Shown: positions 40,942 to 50,279 of the stretch, in pieces
How the letters are laid out: each line of letters starts with the position of its first letter
How positions within the stretch are numbered: the first letter of the stretch is position 1
From: Hymenobacter daecheongensis DSM 21074
Lineage (GTDB): Bacteria; Bacteroidota; Bacteroidia; Cytophagales; Hymenobacteraceae
Assembly: GCF_900141805.1 (NCBI RefSeq)
Contig: NZ_FQYN01000003.1
Span: 496,001-560,000 of the forward strand
Reading direction: 5' to 3'
DNA length: 64,000 bases
Position numbers and translations under genes: made by a program
Notes under the pieces: generated by a model
Seen by the model: only the letters and a program-made list of their open reading frames with translations
What the model was told of the DNA's origin: nothing
Databases searched by the model: none

Positions 40942-42148
40942 CGCCGACGCACCTACAGCCGCCGACCACGACGACCTGACGCCCGAACAGCTGGGCTTCA
41001 CCCGCTACGAAAAGCCCGAGCCGCCGCGCTGGCGCACGTATTCGCTGCATTTGCTGCTGTTCCTGCTCACTCTCACCACCACTACCCTGGCCGGCGCGGA
41101 GTGGATAACGGGCAAGGCCTTTTTCATCCAAGGGGCAGCATTCCGCTTCACGGGCTGGCTTACGGCGGCCGAAATCCGGGCGGGGCTGTGGTTTTCGCTG
41201 CCGTTTCTGGGCGTGCTCACGGTGCACGAGTTCGGGCACTACTTCACGGCCCGCCACTACCGGGTGCGGGCCACGCTGCCCTACTACATTCCGTTTTTCA
41301 CCGGCTTCTTCAACACCATCGGTACGTTCGGGGCCGTTATTCGCATCAAGGACCGGATCTTCTCGCGCAAGGAGTTCTTCGATATCGGGCTGGCCGGGCC
41401 GCTGGCGGGCTTTCTGGTGGCCGTGCCGGTACTGATTTATGGCTTCACCCACCTGCCCGAGCCGCTGGAGTACATCTTCCGCATTCACCCCGAGTACCGC
41501 GTCTACGGCCCTGATTACGCGCAATATGTCTATCGAAACGGTGAGGCCATGACGCTGGGCCGCCCCCTGCTCTACCGCCTGCTCGAAGCCCTCTTCGCCG
41601 ACCCCGCCCGCCTGCCCCACCCCAACGAGCTGATGCACTACCCGGTGCTGCTGGCCGGGGCGCTGGCGCTGTTCTTCACCGCCCTCAACCTGCTACCCAT
41701 CGGCCAGCTCGACGGCGGCCACATTCTCTACAGCCTGCTGGGTTTCCGACGCTTCAACCGCCTGTCCGTCACGCTGTTCATTGGGTTTATTTTCTACGCC
41801 GGGCTGGGGCTGTTTTCCCTGCACAGCTCTGCTGATACCTGGCTTTATTGGGGCGTACCGTACTTATTGTACCTGTTTCTGGTGTTCCGTAAAACCCTGC
41901 CTACGCCGCGCCGGGGGCTGCTGCTGGCGCTGGGCGTCTTCGCGGCGCAACTGGCCGTGTCGCAGGCGGTGCCGGGCATTCAGGGCAATCCGGGCTGGCT
42001 GGTATTCGGGCTGCTGCTGGGCCGCGTGATGGGCATTTTCCACCCCCAGGCCCCTGATGAGCGCCCCTTGAGCCCCGGCCGCAAAGTGCTGGGCTGGCTG
42101 ATGCTGGTGATTTTCGTGCTCTGCTTCTCGCCTTCGCCGTTCGGGTGA
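40913..42148 (+). CDS. Site-2 protease family (M50) membrane metalloprotease
   Basis: 411 residues with about eight membrane segments. Zinc motif HEFGH (104-108) lies in a hydrophobic segment and the partner Asp in LNLLPIGQLDGGH (about 260-272), the intramembrane S2P active site. The soluble N-terminal 40 residues are acidic. Cleaves transmembrane substrates within the membrane; none is evident locally. The GTG start at 40913 overlaps the HAD gene, suggesting coupled expression. Confidence 0.9.
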   Translation: MPSPLLPFPDADAPTAADHDDLTPEQLGFTRYEKPEPPRWRTYSLHLLLFLLTLTTTTLAGAEWITGKAFFIQGAAFRFTGWLTAAEIRAGLWFSLPFLGVLTVHEFGHYFTARHYRVRATLPYYIPFFTGFFNTIGTFGAVIRIKDRIFSRKEFFDIGLAGPLAGFLVAVPVLIYGFTHLPEPLEYIFRIHPEYRVYGPDYAQYVYRNGEAMTLGRPLLYRLLEALFADPARLPHPNELMHYPVLLAGALALFFTALNLLPIGQLDGGHILYSLLGFRRFNRLSVTLFIGFIFYAGLGLFSLHSSADTWLYWGVPYLLYLFLVFRKTLPTPRRGLLLALGVFAAQLAVSQAVPGIQGNPGWLVFGLLLGRVMGIFHPQAPDERPLSPGRKVLGWLMLVIFVLCFSPSPFG

Positions 42149-42150
42149 GT

Positions 42151-42356
42151 GCCTCACCCCCGGCCCTTCTCCCGAGGACAGGGGAGCCGAACGGCGCTAA
42201 CGAATAAAAGCCACCTGCTTCGCAGCAGGTGGCTTTTACATTCAACGACATCCTGAGTTTACGCTTGGGGCGGGGTCGGAGGCGCAAGCCGACGCCCCCG
42301 CGCCGTCCGCGCCATCAGGCTCCCCTCTCCCTTAGGAGAGGGGCCGGGGGTGAGGC
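42151..42356. repeat. Family C inverted repeat C3 with terminator hairpin (42206-42237) in its loop
   Basis: Left arm GCCTCACCCCCGGCCC and right arm GGGCCGGGGGTGAGGC (split) enclose a Rho-independent terminator stem AAAAGCCACCTGC/GCAGGTGGCTTTT. The arms differ from C1/C2 (CGG in place of TAG) but match each other, so the change is compensated. Confidence 0.85.
42206..42237. terminator. Bidirectional terminator between S2P and pgk
   Basis: Perfect stem AAAAGCCACCTGC/GCAGGTGGCTTTT with TTCG-like loop, between convergent genes. Confidence 0.9.
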
Positions 42357-42371
42357 CCGCGGGGCCACAAA

Positions 42372-43568
42372 TTACCGCCCCTCCAGCGCCGCCACGCCGG
42401 GCAGCTCCTTGCCTTCCATATACTCCAGCAACGCGCCGCCGCCGGTGCTGATGTAGCTCACCTGGTCGGCAAAGCCCATCTGGGTGACGGCCGCGGCCGA
42501 GTCGCCGCCGCCGATGAGGCTAAACGCGCCGTTGGTGGTGGCTTCGGCAATGGCGCGGGCCACAAACTCGGTGCCCACCGAGAAGTTGCGCATCTCAAAC
42601 ACGCCCATCGGGCCATTCCACAGAATGGTTTTCGACTGGCGGATGATGGCCGCGAACTGCTCGCGGGCATCGGGGCCGATGTCGAGGCCCATCCAGCCGT
42701 CGGGGATGTGGTGGTTGGCGGCCACGTCGATGTCGGCATCGTTGGCAAATTTGTTGGCGATGATGGAGTCGCCGGGCAGCACCAGCTGCACGCCTTTGGC
42801 CTTGGCCTTCTCAATGAGGCTGGTGGCCAGATCAATCTTGTCGGCTTCGAGCAGGGAGCTGCCGATGCTGCCGCCCTCGGCCACTGAGAAAGTATAGGAC
42901 ATGCCGCCACCAATAATCAGGTAGTCAACCTTATCCAGCAGCTGCTCAATCAACTCAATCTTATCCGAAATCTTGGCCCCACCCATGATGGCGGTGAAGG
43001 GCCGCTCGGCGTTTTCGAGCACGCGCTTGGCGTTTTCCAGCTCGCTCTGCATGAGCAGGCCGGCCACGCGGGTTTCGGGCGTGAAATACTGGGCCATTAC
43101 GGCGGTGGAGGCGTGCCGGCGGTGGGCCGCGCCGAAGGCATCGTTCACATACACGTCGCCGAGCTTGCTGAGCTTTTCGGCGAAGGCGGCATCGCCTTTT
43201 TCCTCTTCGGGATGGAAGCGCAGGTTGTCGAGCAGCAGGATTTCGCCGGGCTGCAGGCCAGCGGCCAGCTGCGCCGCTTCGGCCCCGATTACGTCGTCGG
43301 CGAACTTCACTTTCGTGCCGTATTCCTGCTCCAGCCGGACCAGGATATTGCGCAGCGAGTTCTTTTTGTCGGGGCCGCCTTTGGGCCGGCCCATGTGCGA
43401 GAGAAGCACCACGGAGCCGCCATCGGCCAGAATCTTTTTGATGGTGGGCGTGGCCATGCGGATGCGCGTGTCGTCGGTGATGCGCAGGTCGGCATCGAGC
43501 GGCACGTTGAAATCGACGCGCACCACGGCACGCTTGCCGGCAAAGTTGAACTGGTCCAGGGTTTTCAT
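42372..43568 (-). CDS. pgk: Phosphoglycerate kinase
   Basis: 398 residues, standard length. N-terminal RVDFNVPLD (substrate Asp and Asn), [20 protein letters not shown]-terminal nucleotide domain with GGGMSYTF and [12 protein letters not shown]. Transfers the acyl phosphate of 1,3-bisphosphoglycerate to ADP in glycolysis. Start [16 protein letters not shown] at 43568. A family B repeat lies upstream between pgk and the divergent ddl. Confidence 0.97.
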   Translation of the reverse strand: MKTLDQFNFAGKRAVVRVDFNVPLDADLRITDDTRIRMATPTIKKILADGGSVVLLSHMGRPKGGPDKKNSLRNILVRLEQEYGTKVKFADDVIGAEAAQLAAGLQPGEILLLDNLRFHPEEEKGDAAFAEKLSKLGDVYVNDAFGAAHRRHASTAVMAQYFTPETRVAGLLMQSELENAKRVLENAERPFTAIMGGAKISDKIELIEQLLDKVDYLIIGGGMSYTFSVAEGGSIGSSLLEADKIDLATSLIEKAKAKGVQLVLPGDSIIANKFANDADIDVAANHHIPDGWMGLDIGPDAREQFAAIIRQSKTILWNGPMGVFEMRNFSVGTEFVARAIAEATTNGAFSLIGGGDSAAAVTQMGFADQVSYISTGGGALLEYMEGKELPGVAALEGR

Positions 43569-43665
43569 GGGAAAGAATGAGGGTGGAAAGGCGTATACGG
43601 CTTCGGGCCGCGTAGTTCGGCAGATTTGCGCTGCCAAGCAAGACGGAGCATCTGTCATCCCTTAT

Positions 43666-43823
43666 CTGTCATCCTGAGCAGAGCGAAGGACCTTCCTCTG
43701 ATAAGTGACAAGTCCCTTTAAATGAGCAAAGCCCTTTACCATGCGCTGATAAAGGGCGTTGGGCGTTGAAATATAATTTCAGGGCTCAAAGAGGAAGGTC
43801 CTTCGCTCTGCTCAGGATGACAG
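43666..43823. repeat. Family B element B3 upstream of ddl
   Basis: Outer arms both carry the GAGCAGAGCGAAGG/CCTTCGCTCTGCTC variant and pair perfectly, in contrast with copies B2 and B4. The left start is doubled (TCTGTCATCC twice at 43651 and 43666). An inner AAAGCCCTTTAC stem is kept. Confidence 0.85.
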
Positions 43824-43918
43824 TTAGTATTGCAGCCATCAACCCAGGAGATGCTTCGGCTTCGCTCGGCATGACGTTCTGCAGCTGTCGGCAACTACCG
43901 CCATTCTGTTTTACCCCG

Positions 43919-43926
43919 TACCTTTG
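43919..43926 (+). promoter_or_regulatory. -7 promoter box TACCTTTG of ddl, near-leaderless
   Basis: Perfect TAnnTTTG 8 bp before the ddl ATG. Confidence 0.6.
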
Positions 43927-43934
43927 CTGCACGT

Positions 43935-46697
43935 ATGAAAATAGGCATCTTCTTCGGCGGCCCGTCGCGTGAGCGGGAAATTTCTTTCGCGGGCGGCCGC
44001 ACCGTGTACGACAACCTGGACAAGGCCCTGTTTCAGGCCGTGCCCATCTTTGTCGATAGCCGGGGCAACTTCATCCTGCTCGACTGGCACTACATCTACA
44101 AGGGCACCATCCGCGACTTTTACCCACCCGTGGCGGCGCTGCCGGCCTCCGAGCACCAGCTGCAGGTGTACATGGAAAGCCTGGGGGCGCTGGGCACCGC
44201 GGAGCAGGATGCCATCATCGCGGAAGTGGGCCGGCGCGTGCTGCCCCACGAGCTGCCCGAGCTGATGGACTTCGCCTTTCTGGCCCTGCACGGGCCCGGC
44301 GGCGAAGACGGCGCCATTCAGGGTCTGCTGGAGTGGTACGGCATTCCGTATTCCGGATCGGGCATTCTGGCTTCGGCATTCGGCATCGATAAAATCGCGC
44401 AGAAAAAGCTGCTGAAAGCGCTGGGCAAGCCCACGCCCGACTTCCGCACCATCACGGCCGAGGAATGGGACACGGCTGACCGGGGCGCCCTGCTGAACTA
44501 CCTGACCCGCGAGCTGGGCCTGCCGCTGGTGTTTAAAGCGCCGCGCCAGGGCTCCAGCATCGGCATCAGCATCCTGCGCGAGCCCACGCCGGCGCAGTTT
44601 GCGGCGGCTGTGGAGCGCAGCCTGTTCCGCAAAACCGTGACCCGCGACGACTGGCACCGCCTCGGCGCGCAGGACAAAATCGTGTGGGTGCAGCACCTGA
44701 CGGATATCCGCGAGGGCATCGGCCTGCCGGTAACGCTGTCAATTAGTGATGAGCAGTTAGTAGCTGATCATACTACTGGCATGCGGCAGGAGCCGGGCCT
44801 CATCTATCATCCGGAGGCCTTGCTGCAGGCGCTGGACCTGGCTTTCGGGGCCACCGGCTCGGTTTTGCTGACCAACGTGGACGGCGAGGCGCAGGTGCTG
44901 GTAGAGTCGTTTGTGGCGGGGCGCGAGTTTTCGTGCATCGTGGTGGAAGACCCCGACGGCAACCCACTGGCGCTGCCGCCGACGGAGATTGTGAAGGGCG
45001 AGGAAATGTTCGACTATCGCTCGAAATACCTGCCCGGCCTGGCCCGCAAAATCACCCCGATTGACCTGCCCGAGGCCGAGATTCAGCGCATTCGCGAGGC
45101 CTGCGAGGAGATGTTCCGCACGTTCGGCTTCCAGGTATACGCGCGTTTGGATGGGTTTCTATCGAAAGACAATCAGCTGTTTCTGAATGATCCGAACACG
45201 ACTTCGGGCATGCTGCCGGCGTCGTTTTTCTTCCACCAGGCGGCCGAAATCGGGCTGAATCCGTCGCAGTTCCTCACCTACCTGATTCGCACCTCGCTGG
45301 CGGCGCGGCGGCGGGCTGGCATGAAGCCGGTGCAGCTGGGCACGCTCGTGCAGCAGCTGGACGCGGCCGTGGCCGCCCGCCAGCAGCACGAGCAGGAGCG
45401 CACCAAAGTAGCCGTGATTATGGGCGGCTATTCCTCGGAGCGCCACATTTCGGTGGAAAGCGGCCGCAATATTTACGAGAAGCTCAGCTCCAGCATCAAG
45501 TACGAGCCGGTGCCGGTGTTCCTGACCGGCAACAGCCAGGAGTTTCGCCTCTACGTGCTGCCCATCAACGTGATGCTGAAGGACAACGCCGACGACATTC
45601 GGGAGAAAATAGAGCACGCCGAGGCAGGCCATGGCCTGCATCCGGTGCTGGAGCGCATCCGCCGCGAGGCCAGCGCCATTACCAGCACCTACGCCGGCCA
45701 GCCCACGGCTCAGCCGCGCCGAATCTCGTTTGAGGAGCTGGCCCAGGAGGTCGATGAGGTGTTTATTGCCCTGCACGGCCGCCCCGGCGAAGATGGGGCC
45801 TTGCAACAGGAGCTGGAAAAGCTGGGCCTGCCCTACAACGGCTCGGGCGTGGAAAGCAGCAGCATCACCATCAATAAGTTTGAAACCAACCGCCGCCTGC
45901 GCGAAGCCGGCCTGCGCGTGGCCGAGCACCGCATGGCTGCCCGCCTGGAGTGGCAGGCCGATGCAGAAAGCTTCTACCGCAGCCTCGAAACGCAGTTTCC
46001 CTACCCCTTCATCGCCAAGCCCGCCGACGATGGCTGCTCCTCGGCGGTGAAGAAAATCAAGAACCGCGCGGAGCTGGCAGCCTTCAGCCAGCTCATTTTC
46101 CGCCGGCAGGAAGAACTGATGCCGGAGCCGGCCACGGTGCTGAATCTGGGCTTCAAGGAGGAGTTTCCGCAGAAGGATGCCTTTCTGGTTGAAACCCTGA
46201 TTTCGCGCGACGGTGCCCGCCATTTTCTCGAAGTCACGGGCGGGCTGCTCACGCACTGGCAGGCGGATGGCACGCTGGGCATCGAAGTATTCGAAGCCTC
46301 CGAAGCCCTGGCTACCGGCGAAGTGCTGAGCCTGGAAGAGAAGTTTCTGGCCGGCGAAGGCCAGAACATCACCCCGGCCCGCTATGCTCCAGAGTCTGCT
46401 GAGCGTCAGCGCATTTCGGATGAGGTGAAGGCCGAACTGAAGCGCGTGGCCGAAGTGCTTAACATTCAGGGCTACGCCCGCATCGACGCCTTCGTGCGGG
46501 TGCGCGGAGAGGCTGAATTTGGCGGCGCAGTGGAGGTCATCATCATCGAGGTAAACTCCCTGCCCGGCATGACGCCCGCCACCTGCATCTTCCACCAAAC
46601 CGCGCTCAGCGGCTACACGCCCTACGATTTTATTGACCGAATTCTGGAGTTCGGCAAGGAGCGGAACGAGAAGCTCTCTTTAGGAGCTAGGAGTTAG
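43935..46697 (+). CDS. ddl: Double D-alanine-D-alanine ligase (two ATP-grasp modules in one chain)
   Basis: 920 residues with two complete Ddl-like modules. Module 1 (1-about 470): FGGPSREREIS, LHGPGGEDGAIQ, YSGSGILASAFGIDK, KAPRQGSSIGIS, and DPNTTSGM in place of the usual ExNTxPGM. Module 2 (about 490-920): MGGYSSERHIS, LHGRPGEDGALQ, YNGSGVESSSITINK, KPADDGCSS, EVNSLPGM. Both probably bind ATP; module 2 has the canonical metal motif, module 1 a divergent one. Makes the D-Ala-D-Ala (or another depsipeptide) of peptidoglycan. The last five residues (LGARS) and the stop come from an intergenic repeat. Followed by a PASTA gene. Confidence 0.88.
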   Translation: MKIGIFFGGPSREREISFAGGRTVYDNLDKALFQAVPIFVDSRGNFILLDWHYIYKGTIRDFYPPVAALPASEHQLQVYMESLGALGTAEQDAIIAEVGRRVLPHELPELMDFAFLALHGPGGEDGAIQGLLEWYGIPYSGSGILASAFGIDKIAQKKLLKALGKPTPDFRTITAEEWDTADRGALLNYLTRELGLPLVFKAPRQGSSIGISILREPTPAQFAAAVERSLFRKTVTRDDWHRLGAQDKIVWVQHLTDIREGIGLPVTLSISDEQLVADHTTGMRQEPGLIYHPEALLQALDLAFGATGSVLLTNVDGEAQVLVESFVAGREFSCIVVEDPDGNPLALPPTEIVKGEEMFDYRSKYLPGLARKITPIDLPEAEIQRIREACEEMFRTFGFQVYARLDGFLSKDNQLFLNDPNTTSGMLPASFFFHQAAEIGLNPSQFLTYLIRTSLAARRRAGMKPVQLGTLVQQLDAAVAARQQHEQERTKVAVIMGGYSSERHISVESGRNIYEKLSSSIKYEPVPVFLTGNSQEFRLYVLPINVMLKDNADDIREKIEHAEAGHGLHPVLERIRREASAITSTYAGQPTAQPRRISFEELAQEVDEVFIALHGRPGEDGALQQELEKLGLPYNGSGVESSSITINKFETNRRLREAGLRVAEHRMAARLEWQADAESFYRSLETQFPYPFIAKPADDGCSSAVKKIKNRAELAAFSQLIFRRQEELMPEPATVLNLGFKEEFPQKDAFLVETLISRDGARHFLEVTGGLLTHWQADGTLGIEVFEASEALATGEVLSLEEKFLAGEGQNITPARYAPESAERQRISDEVKAELKRVAEVLNIQGYARIDAFVRVRGEAEFGGAVEVIIIEVNSLPGMTPATCIFHQTALSGYTPYDFIDRILEFGKERNEKLSLGARS

Positions 46698-46905
46698 GAG
46701 TTAGAAAACTAGCTCCCCTCCTTTTTTCAAGGAGGGGTTGGGGGTGGTTCCGTCGTTGAACGACAGCTAGCTCTAGCAACCACCCTCAACCCCTCCTTGA
46801 AAAAAGGAGGAGAGCTTAGCTCCAGCCTTACCTCCAAAATACGTTCCTGCCTCCTACCTTTCCCACCCGATTCCAACTCCTAAGTCCCAGCTCCTAGCTC
46901 CTTTT
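46681..46905. repeat. Nested repeat: TAGGAGCTAGGAG outer arms around family A (46711-46816)
   Basis: Outer arms (TTAGGAGCTAGGAGTTAGGA and, inverted, TCCTAAGTCCCAGCTCCTAG) surround a family A element whose left arm (46711-46750) is identical to 572-611. The loop has GTCGTTGAACGAC. The outer left arm overlaps the end of ddl. Confidence 0.85.
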
Positions 46906-46908
46906 TCA

Positions 46909-47694
46909 ATGTCCTTTCTCAAATCCGACACCCCGGCCGACCTGCTTAAGCACCTGCTGGTTATTGCGGCCATTGGGGCGACGCTGCTGTTTGGCTTCTT
47001 CTTCGTGTACTTGCCCATCACCACCAATCACGGCGAAACCATCGTGGTGCCTAAAGTGACCGGCATGCAGCAGGAAGCCTTGGAAGACTACCTCGACGAG
47101 CGCAACCTGCGCTTTTTCGTGGACGACAGCAGCTACAACCCCAGCATCCGGCCCGGCACGGTGCTCACCCAAGACCCCGCCCCCGGCGAGCGGGTGAAGG
47201 AAGACCGCAAGATTTACGTGTCGGTGAGCATGAAAAACCCGCCCGTCATCAAGATGCCGAAGCTGCTGGATGGCTCGGTGAAAAATGCCCAGATGATTTT
47301 GCGCAGCTACGATCTGGTGGTGGGCGAAATCAGGCTGGTGGCGGATGTGCGGCAAAACCAGGTGCTGAAGCAGCTGGTGGGCGGCAAGGAAATTGCGGCC
47401 GGAGCCCCCATCACCAAAGGCACCCGCGTGGATCTGGAAGTGGGCGACGGTCTGGGCAACCAGGAGTTTCCGGTGCCTAACGTGGTGAATATGCCCCAGG
47501 ATGAGGCCACTACCCTGCTGGTAGGCCAGGGTCTGCAGGTGGGCGAAATCTTCTATCAGCCCGCCGAGGAGGGCCAGACTGATGGCAGCGTGGTGAAGCA
47601 GCGCCCCGTGGCCGCGCCCGGCGCCACCATTCGCATGGGCCAGCTCGTGGATCTATGGATTGCGGGCCAGGCACCTTTGAAGGCCGTAGAGTAG
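46909..47694 (+). CDS. PASTA-domain membrane protein
   Basis: 261 residues: one N-terminal membrane helix (about 15-37), then three PASTA repeats outside (VVPKVTGMQQEALEDYLDER, IKMPKLLDGSVKNAQMIL, FPVPNVVNMPQDEATTLL, each with V/MPxVxGM and a Gly-rich turn). PASTA domains bind uncrosslinked peptidoglycan stems or lipid II. No kinase or transpeptidase domain is present. Location directly after ddl points to a cell-wall role, and the same pairing is common in this phylum. Confidence 0.9.
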   Translation: MSFLKSDTPADLLKHLLVIAAIGATLLFGFFFVYLPITTNHGETIVVPKVTGMQQEALEDYLDERNLRFFVDDSSYNPSIRPGTVLTQDPAPGERVKEDRKIYVSVSMKNPPVIKMPKLLDGSVKNAQMILRSYDLVVGEIRLVADVRQNQVLKQLVGGKEIAAGAPITKGTRVDLEVGDGLGNQEFPVPNVVNMPQDEATTLLVGQGLQVGEIFYQPAEEGQTDGSVVKQRPVAAPGATIRMGQLVDLWIAGQAPLKAVE

Positions 47695-47705
47695 CATCTT
47701 ACTTA

Positions 47706-47819
47706 CTAAAAGAACGTCATTCCGAGCGCAGCTGAGGAATATCGTGGGCTGACGTTGGATTACTAATCTGACATCAGCACGCGATATTCCTCGGCTGCGC
47801 TCGGAATGACGTTCTTTTA
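47706..47819. repeat. Family D inverted repeat
   Basis: TAAAAGAACGTCATTCCGAG and, further in, GAGGAATATCG are inverted on the right (CGATATTCCTC, CTCGGAATGACG). One arm has CAGCTGAG, the other CGGCTGCG (mismatch). It lies between the PASTA and T9SS cargo genes. Confidence 0.85.
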
Positions 47820-47929
47820 ATAACGTACCACATGCTTTGGTAAGTCAAGCCAACTTTTCCGACGCACTTCCGGCCGAATAAGAAATTTTCCCGCTGCCCC
47901 ACTCGTTGGGTTTGCGTAAACTACCGTCT

Positions 47930-49837
47930 ATGATCTGCCTGAAATCATTACGCAAGCCGCTGTTCATCTTTTCGTTGCTGCTGCCGCTGGCCGGCCGTGC
48001 CCAGCTGGTGCAGCCCCTGCCCACCGACCCCGGCCGGGCCGCCGCGCTGGCCGCGCAACCCAACGCCGCCTCGCGCCCCGCCGCTCTGGCCCTACCGTTT
48101 TTCGACGATTTCTCGCTGCAGCGCGAAGGTCCGCCGAACAATGCGCGTTGGGTGGCGGGCGGCGGGGTGCTGGTGAATAACCGCTTCGCGCTGGCCCCGC
48201 CCTCGCGCGGCGTTGCCTCCTTCGATGGGCTAAACGGCCGGGGCCAGCCCTACGGCACGCTCTACAGCGACACCGACACGCTCACCTCCCAGCCCATCGA
48301 CCTGAGCACGCTCACGGCCACCGACCGGGTTTTTCTGAGTTTTTTCTACCAGGTGGGCAATATTTACTCGCAGCCCTCAACCAACAGCAGCTCGCGGCCG
48401 GTCTTTATCGAGGTGCAGTTTAAGGACAACAACGGGCGCTGGCAGCAGGTATGGGTGCTGCGCAGCCAGGGCCGCCGCACTGACTTTCGGCAGAAGCTGC
48501 TGGCCGTGGACCAGGCCCGCTACCTGCACGCCAACTTCCAGTTTCGCTTTCACACCTCCGGCTACCAAAGTACGGCTAACGGCAACGACAGTTGGAGCGT
48601 GGACTACGTGAAGCTGGACCGCAACCGCTCCGCCGCCGACTCGTCGTACCGCGACATTGCCACCAGCACCCCGCTTACCAGCCTGCTGAAGCGCTTCACG
48701 GCCATGCCAGTGTGGCAATACAACGCCAACCCCACGCCCGCCAACGAGCTGAACGACCAGACCCAAACCACCATCAACAACCTGGATATTGGCCCCCAGC
48801 CTATTCCGATTGACTGGCGCGGCACGGTGCAGGTGCTGCCGGCCGGACCGGTGGTGCCATTCCGCACCGTTAGCCAGGGCATCAATGCCTCGGCGCGGCA
48901 GGTGGTGCTCAGCGGCAGCGTGCGCAACGCCCCGATTCCGGTGACGCCGGCCGAAAAAACCATCCGGCACACCATTGCGCTGGTGCCGCTGGCCGGCGTC
49001 GATCCGCTGACGGTTCCCAACGACAGCATTTCGCGCGTCACGGAGCTGCGCAACTTCTACGCCTACGACGACGGCTCGCCCGAGGGCACCATCGACTTTT
49101 TCCCCTTCACCAGCGGGCCGCCGCACTTCTACGCCCTGCGCTACGACCTGAACGCCAACGACCAGGTGCGCAGCCTGCGCATCTACCCCATTTTGCCCGA
49201 AGCCGCCGGCCGCACCATCACGGCCAACGTGTGGGACAGCCAGGGCCAGGGCACCGATCTGCGCCCTACCGATACACCCAAGGCCAGCCAGAGCTTCGTT
49301 ATTCCGGCCACGCTGCCGGCCGGGCAGCGCTTTTTGGAAATTAATTTTGCCGCGCCGGTGCCCGTGAGCGGCACTTTCTTCGTGGGCTACGGCCGCGGGC
49401 CGATTGGCGGGCAGTATGCGCCCATGGGCCTCGACCTGAACAACGCGCCGCCCACCGACTACTTTTTTGCCAACGAAACCGGCCAGTGGAAAACCTACAC
49501 CACCGACCAGTTCAGCGCGGGCAAAACGCCGGCCGGCGCCATTATGATGCGCCCGGTGATGACCAACAACCAAACTACTACCGCCAGCGCCGACCCCACG
49601 GTGGCGGCCGCCTTCAGCCTCTACCCCAACCCCAGCACGGGCCGGGTGCGGGTGCAGGGCCACTACGCCCGCGCCGCTGTGCTCGACGCGCTGGGCCGCC
49701 CCGTGTGGGCGCAGCCCGCCGCCCAACTGGGCCAGCCGGAGCTGGATTTGCGCCCATTGGCCGCCGGCGTGTATCTGGTGCAGCTCACGTTGCCCACCGG
49801 CCTCACCGTCACCAAGCGCCTGGTGCTGGCCCGCTAG
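47930..49837 (+). CDS. Large T9SS-exported protein of unknown function
   Basis: 635 residues: signal peptide MICLKSLRKPLFIFSLLLPL (cleavage near AQ), an N-terminal region with FFDDFS (lectin/jelly-roll-like beta-sandwich commonly seen in T9SS proteins), a long beta-rich middle with NDxSRV and YDDGSPEG, and a type A C-terminal sorting domain (about 560-635: AFSLYPNPSTGRVRVQ, LDLRPLAAGVYLVQL). No catalytic motif recognised. It is therefore likely a surface or secreted adhesin-like protein. ATG 47930 was preferred over an in-frame TTG 8 codons upstream because it begins the signal peptide. Confidence 0.85.
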   Translation: MICLKSLRKPLFIFSLLLPLAGRAQLVQPLPTDPGRAAALAAQPNAASRPAALALPFFDDFSLQREGPPNNARWVAGGGVLVNNRFALAPPSRGVASFDGLNGRGQPYGTLYSDTDTLTSQPIDLSTLTATDRVFLSFFYQVGNIYSQPSTNSSSRPVFIEVQFKDNNGRWQQVWVLRSQGRRTDFRQKLLAVDQARYLHANFQFRFHTSGYQSTANGNDSWSVDYVKLDRNRSAADSSYRDIATSTPLTSLLKRFTAMPVWQYNANPTPANELNDQTQTTINNLDIGPQPIPIDWRGTVQVLPAGPVVPFRTVSQGINASARQVVLSGSVRNAPIPVTPAEKTIRHTIALVPLAGVDPLTVPNDSISRVTELRNFYAYDDGSPEGTIDFFPFTSGPPHFYALRYDLNANDQVRSLRIYPILPEAAGRTITANVWDSQGQGTDLRPTDTPKASQSFVIPATLPAGQRFLEINFAAPVPVSGTFFVGYGRGPIGGQYAPMGLDLNNAPPTDYFFANETGQWKTYTTDQFSAGKTPAGAIMMRPVMTNNQTTTASADPTVAAAFSLYPNPSTGRVRVQGHYARAAVLDALGRPVWAQPAAQLGQPELDLRPLAAGVYLVQLTLPTGLTVTKRLVLAR

Positions 49838-49911
49838 GCCGCCGCTTTTACCGGAAATTCTTATTGTTGCGGCACCAATTGCCACCCATTCCAACCCCTC
49901 CACCACCAACC

Positions 49912-50211
49912 ATGACCGACATCACCCCCGACGAGCTAAAGCAGCGCCAGGCCCAGGGCCAGCAACCCATCATCATCGACGTGCGCGAAACCTGGGAAAA
50001 CGAGGAAGGCCGCATCGACGGCAGCCAGAATATTCCGCTGGGCACGCTGCCCGATAAAGTACACGACTTGGAGGAGCTGAAAGACCAGGAAATCATCGTG
50101 CATTGCAAGGGCGGCGGCCGCTCGGCTTCAGCCAAGGCGCTGCTGGTGCAGCACGGCTTCAAGAATGTGCGCAACCTGCTCGGCGGCTTTCAGGCCTACC
50201 AGAAGGCTTAG
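49912..50211 (+). CDS. Rhodanese-like domain protein
   Basis: 99 residues: single rhodanese domain with IIIDVRETWENEEGRIDGSQN (split: IIIDVRETWE and HI-like region IDGSQNIPLG) and the active-site loop CKGGGRS, i.e. Cys-x5 with Arg, in the sulfurtransferase conformation. It transfers sulfane sulfur or binds persulfide. It follows the T9SS cargo gene by about 75 bp; a terminator is at 50239. Confidence 0.88.
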   Translation: MTDITPDELKQRQAQGQQPIIIDVRETWENEEGRIDGSQNIPLGTLPDKVHDLEELKDQEIIVHCKGGGRSASAKALLVQHGFKNVRNLLGGFQAYQKA

Positions 50212-50238
50212 CGCTGACCGGTTTTATGATTCCTCCGG

Positions 50239-50279
50239 CGTCGGAGCCTTGCCCGCGGGCAAGGCTCCGACGTTTTTTT
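50239..50279 (+). terminator. Terminator after rhodanese gene
   Basis: Stem CGTCGGAGCCTTGCCC/GGGCAAGGCTCCGACG followed by T7. Confidence 0.9.
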
